6,380 nucleotides of DNA, taken from positions 1 through 6,380 of the forward strand of contig MEQN01000042.1 in NCBI GenBank assembly GCA_001770235.1, read 5' to 3'. The notes below the pieces were generated by a model that had not been told where the DNA came from, ran no database searches, and worked only from the letters and a program-made list of their open reading frames with translations. A program made the translations under genes and the position numbers. How positions within the stretch are numbered: the first letter of the stretch is position 1; each line of letters begins with the position of its first letter. Origin of the DNA: Betaproteobacteria bacterium RBG_16_58_11 (GTDB lineage Bacteria > Pseudomonadota > Gammaproteobacteria > Burkholderiales > Thiobacteraceae). Below are positions 5,492 to 6,380 of this stretch, piece after piece.

Positions 5492-6369
5492 ATGTCTCGC
5501 CCCCTCCGCATCGAGTTTGCTCACGGCCTCTACCACGTTACTTCGCGCGGGGATGGGCGGGAGGATATTTATCTGGACGATTCTGATCGGGAATTATTTC
5601 TGGAAGTGCTCTCGGAAACTGTTGACCGCTTCAACTGGGTGATTCACGCCTATTGCCTGATGGACAACCACTACCACTTGTTGGTTGAGACCCCCGATGG
5701 CAACCTGTCAAAAGGCATGCGGCAATTGAACGGGGTATATACGCAACGATTCAATCGCAAGCGCAAACGAGTGGGGCATGTTTTCCAGGGACGCTACAAG
5801 GCTGTCATCGTGCAGAAGGACAGCTACCTGCTTGAGTGGCCCGCTACATTGTGCTCAACCCGGTTCGCGCGGAGATGGTGCGGAGCGCTCGTGACTGGCC
5901 CTGGAGCAGTTACCGGGCCACCGCCGATTTGGCGCCGGGCCCGGAATGGCTGACAACGACCTCGATCCTGTCGGCATTCGGGCAACGCAGGGCGCAGGCA
6001 ATGACAGCCTATCGCGATTTTGTGGCGGCCGGAAGAAACCAGCCTTCGCCTTGGGCGAGCCTGAAGAACCAGATTTATCTCGGGTCGGATAAGTTTGTCG
6101 AGAAAATGCAGAGCAAGCTGGATGCAAATCAGGATTTATCGGAAGTGCCCACGGCACATCGTCGCCAAATCCCCAAGCCACTTGAGCACTTTGCCCGAAA
6201 ACACCCGGATCGTGACGAAGCGATAGCACGGGCGTATGCCAGCGGCGGTTACGGCATGAAGGAGATAGGGGAACACTTCGGGTTACACTATTCCCGTGTG
6301 AGCCGCATCATTGGCGGACGGAAGATGGCAAAAAGCAAGACCTGCCCCCTTTTTTTCTTTTTTCTTTAA
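5492..6369 (+). pseudogene. REP-associated tyrosine transposase (Y1/HUH), frameshifted
   Basis: Intact members nick and rejoin single-stranded DNA using a HUH motif and one catalytic tyrosine. The first part (5492 to about 5836) begins MSRPLRIEFAHGLYHVTSRG, has the HUH motif in MDNHYHLLVE (H60, H62), and has the likely catalytic tyrosine Y83 in LNGVYTQRFN. It then has the family block GHVFQGRYKAVIVQKDSYLLE (about 95-115). Continuing in that frame gives unrelated sequence to a stop at 5951-5953. The conserved continuation ARYIVLNPVRAEMVRSARDW is in another frame from 5839, so one base is missing near 5837: GAGTGGCC where GAGCTGGCC is expected. Repaired, the protein would be about 292 residues, with a C-terminal helix-turn-helix near the end (DEAIARAYASGGYGMKEIGE and HFGLHYSRVSRIIGG). 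The final residues (CPLFFFFL) come from the element's own right end. Sequencing error is an alternative cause. GTG at 5836 could start the second half alone, but that half lacks the HUH motif. Confidence 0.85.
6327..6357 (-). repeat. Right inverted end of the RAYT unit
   Basis: On the plus strand it reads GGCAAAAAGCAAGACCTG, then five C, seven T and C. It overlaps the 3' end of the transposase frame, whose last codons are therefore element-end sequence. Confidence 0.7.
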
Positions 6370-6380
6370 GCATGGGGCTA

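Larger units (their letters stand above)
5434..6357 (+). mobile_element. REP-associated tyrosine transposase (RAYT) unit with imperfect inverted ends
   Basis: A Y1-type transposase reading frame (5492-6369) is flanked by related inverted sequences at 5434-5463 and 6327-6357. Both contain a (T)CAGGTCTT core and end in TTTTGCC on the inner side. They align over about 30 bases with four mismatches and one gap. RAYT genes are typically solitary, chromosomally fixed relatives of IS200/IS605 transposases that process REP palindromes. Inverted ends of this kind suggest the whole unit was once mobilised. Exact boundaries are inferred, and the left end touches the 5' end of the toxin gene. The transposase is frameshifted, so the unit is probably non-autonomous now. 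Confidence 0.65.

Noticed and set aside
5831..5842. Programmed ribosomal frameshift in the RAYT gene
   Set aside because: There is no slippery heptamer or A-run at the junction, and this family is not known to use one. A simple one-base deletion explains it.
5836..6369. Second half of the RAYT frame as an independent gene starting at GTG 5836
   Set aside because: It begins in the middle of a conserved family block, lacks the HUH motif and has no ribosome site. It is better explained as the continuation of a frameshifted gene.

Overview
The window looks like an accessory region of a proteobacterial chromosome, most likely a betaproteobacterium. That placement is inferred from three things: the RfaH-like regulator beside nucleotide-sugar genes, the HI1419/HI1420-type toxin-antitoxin pair, and the REP-associated transposase. 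No rRNA or tRNA is present to confirm it. Composition is moderately GC-rich throughout.

Layout. (1) Bases 2-370 are the 3' end of a small HEPN-domain gene, followed by about 175 bases with no intact gene. (2) Bases 597-3102 form a compact plus-strand operon: UDP-glucuronate decarboxylase (UDP-xylose synthesis), a GDP-mannose 4,6-dehydratase homologue, and a NusG/RfaH-type antiterminator whose start overlaps the end of the dehydratase gene. Together they make two activated sugars and carry a regulator of long polysaccharide operons, so this is a piece of an exopolysaccharide, capsule or O-antigen locus. No glycosyltransferase, export or polymerase gene is in view. (3) Bases 3103-3353 are non-coding and contain a strong extended -10 promoter pointing right. 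(4) Bases 3354-4680 are a complete IS4-family insertion sequence with 19-bp perfect terminal inverted repeats and an intact DDE transposase on the minus strand. No target-site duplication is visible. (5) Bases 4739-4816 form a long imperfect palindrome that ends exactly at the stop codon of the next minus-strand gene. (6) Bases 4817-about 5440 are a minus-strand toxin-antitoxin operon, with a RelE/HigB-like toxin followed by an HTH antidote. (7) Bases about 5434-6357 are a REP-associated tyrosine transposase (Y1/HUH) unit bounded by imperfect ~30-bp inverted repeats. Its reading frame is broken by an apparent 1-base deletion near 5837.

How the parts relate. The polysaccharide operon appears cut off on its right: the RfaH-like gene and the promoter at 3288-3296 lead straight into the IS, and what lies beyond is unrelated mobile and addiction-module DNA. 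The toxin gene seems to have lost its ordinary start codon where the transposase unit abuts it. I did not find a clearly new defence or mobile system. The most informative points are the rearrangement junctions, the toxin start, the frameshifted transposase and the hairpin over the IS transposase ribosome binding site.
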